This document shows positions 52,801-58,800 of a stretch of DNA of 64,000 nt, in pieces (within the stretch, counting starts at the first letter, position 1; every line of letters begins with the position of its first letter). Location: NCBI GenBank assembly GCA_946406115.1, contig OX291544.1:7440001-7504000 (forward strand), read 5' to 3'. Position numbers and translations under genes: made by a program. The notes beneath the pieces were generated by a model. That model saw only the letters and a list, made by a program, of their open reading frames with translations. It was not told the DNA's origin and searched no databases. Source of the stretch: Apoda limacodes. Its lineage: Eukaryota; Arthropoda; Insecta; Lepidoptera; Limacodidae.

Positions 52801-55800
52801 CAGCAGCAGTACTCCATATGGGGCCGAACATGCGACTTGTAAAGCCTTTGCCATGACGTAAACTTCTGCTTTGCTTTGTTGAGTACACCAAGTTTTTTGG
52901 ACGTCAGTTTCACCTTGTCTTGCAAATGATCTCGGAACTGAACATGGCTGGAGACGTCAACACAAAAGATCCCAATACTCTTGGTGATTATATCCCGAAA
53001 ACCCGGGAACTTTTTCTGCGAGTGAAACCGCAGGGATCGTCTAGTTATTAATCAAATTATGATAACATATTTTTTATAAGTAAAAATTTGAAGAATTTAG
53101 GTAGTTCCAAAAGAGCTTATTTTAATATTGTTGTTTTGTTTTTAGAATAATAAGAGGGTAATCGGCACGGGAAAGCGTGGACGAACTCGTACGACATATT
53201 GATAAGACACAAAGGGGTCAGGGAAAATTTTAAGTTCAATAACATATAATTGGCAGAACACTAAGGGAGGCGAAGTCTGTTCTCAGCAGACTTTAAGCAA
53301 TTCTATTAGTTCATCATTAAACCGAGGGCCATCCTTGCTGGACACCGGGACACAAGCTTTTATGTCCACATCCATTTCAGAGAAACTGCAATCAATTACG
53401 GTTCGTATGCGTCTGCCGGACCAAAAACTAGCCATCCATTTGTACAAACAGTAATATGCTATTTTTGATATGATGCCAATCGGTGTGAGATGCACTAGAA
53501 GGTCACCGGTTGAGCGACAGTCATAAATGGTTTCAAGATAAAGGCAAAAGTAGAAAAAATGCAAGGTCTCTGCAGAAATTTTGATGATGTTTGTAGAAAG
53601 AATTATTGGAGAGAATATCAAATGGCAAAGTTTGCCAAAGTCGAAAACTACATGAGCTTTGTAAGGTTGTCTCTTCAAAAAAGTAGAAAAACCTATATCC
53701 CAGGCCATAATGAAGAAAGTGATGTTCCGTACCAACAGTACAAACACACAGGTGTTAGGCGGCGAAACTTATGAAAGTCACTGAATGTACAACGAAAGAA
53801 CAGATGGATAGCTACTGTTGAAAATATTGACAAGATTGATATTGAGGAGGTAAGCATTGAGTTTTTAATAAAAGTGGGCAAAGGCACGTCAAGAAGCCAG
53901 GACACTACTTAATGCTAATCGCGTGTTTAAGAAGAACGTCCACATACTAAAACTATAAAGTAAGATCCCTAAAATCTGAAAAACAAACTCTACCATATGA
54001 CGAAAATCTCTCAAAACCGTTCACAGTTGATGAATCCCTTTTGGCTATCAGACAACTTTCGTTAGGCAAAGTGGCTAGGCAAGATGGCATATACAACAAA
54101 TTCATAAAGAACCTGGGGCCTTGGTGTAACAAAATAGCTAGCTGTCTTCTTTTTAGATATAATAGTTAGAAACAAACTATTGCAATAATAATAGCTATTC
54201 TTAAACCAGAAAAGCCAGCAGATGACCTAAGAGCTACAGACCAATTGCCTTACTTTAATATGATTTCCAATTCTAGGTTCAATAGAAGAAAGTGCCCTCC
54301 ATCCCACTTAAGAGATTTTATTTACTCTTATAACAAAATATATTATTAGAAATGATAAACAGAAAAATACAGTTAATTGAGTTAGTCAGTAACTGAGCAT
54401 AGTTTATAATGTTTTGAAATGGAAAATGACAGTAATAAACTGAGTGGGTGGTTACATTATTTCTGGATTTGCCCTATAGTAATTGAAAAATACCTTTTTT
54501 AAAAGTGGCGTTTTGTTGACCGACATAATGTACATAATGCTGTCATACTACCAAAGAGAATGAACCAAGATTTTTTACTGTGTTATACAAAATTTACATC
54601 TTTACGTCTTTTTAACTTGGCAGGATTATGACATTAAATGCATTGAAGCAGTGAACAAAACGCACCTAAAATAATTAGAAGCTAACCTTAGATTTATGAC
54701 AATAGCATTTTTGTAAAGGTACTTCAATAAAATCATAATGCATACAATTGAAAAATGAAATTAAAGAAAATGTCCCATTCTCATATCTGAAAGAGAAAGA
54801 ACCATCACAACACAGAAAGACAGAAAAACACCCATATCTGACCAAATATCCAATGAAATGCTTAAAGCAAACATTGGCGAATCAGTCTAAGTACTAATTT
54901 ATCAACAATATACTTTGTAGCAAAGTCATACCATCAGACTGCACAAAGTCCATAATAACACCACTATACAATAAAGGTGACAACGAAGATTTGGAAATTT
55001 CTTCCAACCCATTCTCTGCAGTTCTTGAAATGATTTTTAGAAACCTTGATTGGAAAAGAAGAGAAAAAATTATCCGCCATCCACCATGACCATCTCCGCT
55101 TTGCAGACAATGTTGTGATTTTCTCAGAGAGTGATAAAGTAGAACCTATGATAAATACATCAAAAACAAGACTGATAACAAACTCAATCAAAACACCAAT
55201 TCATGCAAATACACAGAGCAATATGTCTACCTGGGGCACTTAATATCACTTATCTCAGAAAGCAAAGAATTTGATAGAAGGATAACCAACACTTAGAGAA
55301 GGTATTGGTCACTGTCCTAAGTAATGAAGGGCACAGAATTTAAATGTTTTACAAAAGAAAGGTTTTCAATACTTGCATAACGTACACCTGCCCAATGTGG
55401 TCACTTACCAAAAAAAATAGGTTGGAAAATTAAAAGTATGCCAGAATAGCATCTGGGGTAAGGCTCAAGGACAGATGCATGGCTTTGCACCCTAACTTTC
55501 ACATTCCCAAGTAGGTCAAATCAAAAGTAGACTCTTCAATTGCTTTGAGAGCATGGTAAGATATTAGTCTGTCCTAAGGGACAAATAAAACAACCAAAGG
55601 AAAAATTGCTTTAAAGACAGTGCAACCTTGATATTACAAAAACTGAAGGGAATTAGAAAATGTTTGTTATACCAAGTAATTTATTAAAATTAAGTTTGTA
55701 ATATAGAGGTTAGGTTGGTTAGAATAAATAAAGTTTTCAACTTAGTACTGACTTGATAATCTTTTCATTATAGAAGAAAAAAATATGTTCACGTGAGCAT

Positions 55801-58800
55801 GATGGCTGTTTGTGATTAAAGTTCTGTGTTAAAAAAAAAGTATTGTTTTTTAGTAAATAATAGTTTATGTGTCATGATCAGTGATCGGAATTAGGTGAGC
55901 TTATTTATATAATCTTCAAAGAACACAGACAAAAAGCGGAGCCTGGTCAAAATAATAATTTTAATTACTAGTTAATAAAATATTTTAAGTGTTAAGATTT
56001 AAAATAGACTCATAGGTATTAATAAATATTATGTTTTAAAATGATATATTATCATCAGTGATAGTGTTTTGGTATTTAAGTTTTGAAAAGAACTTTGGGG
56101 CCGTTCAAGTATACGTAAGCACTATAATCCTTGCTTTGCTTATTTTTGATGACATGGGGGAGGGGGGGGTCTAAATCGTGATTACGTCAGCATTTAATGG
56201 TTAAAAAAAAGTTACCAAAACGACAAATTATCGTTTTTTATCATAATTAACCCCTTCCGAGTAATAGCGCAAGGAATATTGTGATTTTTGTCAAAAAATG
56301 TTACATTTTTAATGATTCTTAATTTTACCGAGAATCTGGTAGTATTACAAAAAAAAACTAAACATTACTAATATGAAGTATTTTAGTTGACAAATAAAAC
56401 GATTCTTTTTTATTTTTGTACAATGAATATTAAAGGAGATATGACATGGCAAACATGGTTGTTAAACGAAAAATGAAGAGACTGGATCGTTCTGGTGTAA
56501 ATATCTGGAAAAATATTACTTCCAGAAAAAAATTATTACTATTATTTTGCAAGACTAAATTGAAAAAATTTTGAGACCAACCAGAACCGTTTAAAATAAG
56601 CAGAAAAAAGTTATGGGCAAAATAAACGTTTTTCTAATTTTTTTCAGGCCAATTTTTTAGTGCCATCAGGGCTGAGGTTCTCGAAAAAAAAATTCTTTAA
56701 TAAAGTCAGAACATATGTTCCTAAATATGTCCAATCATTTTTAGCCATATCGGATAATTTTTTTAGTAGTTATTTGTACTTGAATTTTTTGTTTTAATTT
56801 TTCATCTGTTAGGGGATTTGTCCATTTAAAAAAGCATATTTTATGTTTATAACGGCCATTTTTTTTTTTCAGGTGAAATATAAAAGAATGGTCAATCCAA
56901 TTGAAATTAGGCATCACCTGACATTTCGGCGATAACCTTGGCTTTAAAATGGTTGATCTCGTTATTATTAGCTAAAAAAAAGTTACAGCCAAAAATTCAG
57001 AATAAAAATCGCTATTTTTATGCTTCCATTTAACGTTTAAAAAATAAATTTTAATTAGTTTTTTTTGCATTTTTTTTTAATTAAGGGGTAGTTTTCACCC
57101 AGGAGGGGTTAGTTTTTTCTTTTTACGACAAACATTATTAGTTTTAGTTGTTAAAGGCAAAGTTGCAACAAGAAACTTTAATAACTGATATGGTCTTTTA
57201 TAAATTTAGGGGTATTTTCACTCCCGGGGGGAGGGGAATAAATTTCATAATAGTCAAAATACCGGAAAAAAAAATTCAAAAAATTTATAAAAAAACAAAA
57301 AAATAATCTGAGCTCATGTTTTTGTAATTTTTTTTATTCTGTGGGTAGTTTTAAACCCCTGTTATTAGCCCTTATATCCCAATTTAGGTGCATTATCACA
57401 ACAAGCATTTTTATCTTAATTATTATGAAAAAATGGCATTTATTCGATAATCTTAGCTTTACTTACAGAATATACCAAAAAAAACCCGTAGTAGTTTTTA
57501 CTGTTTTAAGAGTGTTTCAAAAATTTCTGACATTAAAATCGTAATCAGTGATCCAAAAAACCCCCCAGTACCCATTTTCATGAAGATTCATCTAATATTG
57601 CCCCAGATATTAAATATTTTTGGCCACAAATTGATCTGATTTGACTACAATTACTGCTCGATTTTCCAAAAAGAATTACCTCCTTTCATGTATTATATCG
57701 TTGATCCAGCAGATAATATTGAGCAGCAAACATCCAATATCATCGTAAACTTAGAATCATGGATTTGGGTCACTAAAGTTTGTTTAAATGAATTTTATGT
57801 AAAACGGAAAACAGAGAATACATTAAAAAAAGAAAAAACAGAATACATTAAAAGAAGAATGCATATAAAAATGTTTACGTAAGCATTGGGTAAGAGCTTT
57901 GCTTACTTTTGCTGACAAGGGGGGGGGGTAAATAATAGTAATAAATCTGCTTACGTAATACTTGAATGGCCCCTTTCTCATTAATTTTACATGAAAACCT
58001 CTCAATTTGTTGTGTCATGTTTTAAAGCAAACCCATTTCGTTACAACAGCCTAATCATTAATTTCTTTCATGTAGTCAACCATTAAAGGCACTTAGGCAG
58101 CAATGATTACGAGATATAGGGCTCTTGATCAGCCTCTCTTAACATATGGCCTTTTGGGAGCAAACCAGCCAGCAGACATTTACAGACCATAAATGTCTGG
58201 ACATAATCAGAATTTTCTATAACATCAAAAACAATGGAAGACTCTAGAATTAAATAAATGTTTAGGTCAGCTGCCATCTCTAAAACCTGCTGCCCAGGAC
58301 CGGAAGCGTAAAAACCCCGAATTTTGGAGCCTTGGCCCCTGACATTTAAATATTTTTTTATTCACTTTCAGCTTGGTTTAAAAAATACATTATACATCCT
58401 AAAATCGGCCAAGTGCGAGTCCGAATTGCGCACAAAGGGTTCCGTACCATTATCTATAAAAATGATAAAAAAATCACTTTTGTTGTGATTGCCCCCCTTA
58501 AATATTTGTTTTATATTAATTTAATTATTTATTTTTAAAGGGACTATATAACTAAATATTCTGTGAATATTTTAAGCGTCTTCCTGTTGCCGTCATCAAA
58601 ATCGAGCAAAATAATCAGGTTTTTGTATCAAAGCCCCTTAAATATTTATTTCATTCTGTTTTTTTAGTATTTGTTGTTTTAGCAGCAACAGAAATACATC
58701 TTCTGTGAAAATTTCAACTCTCTAAATATCATGGTTCATGAGATACAGCCTGGTGACAGATGGACGGACAGACAGCGAAGTCTGCTAATTACCCTTTGGG

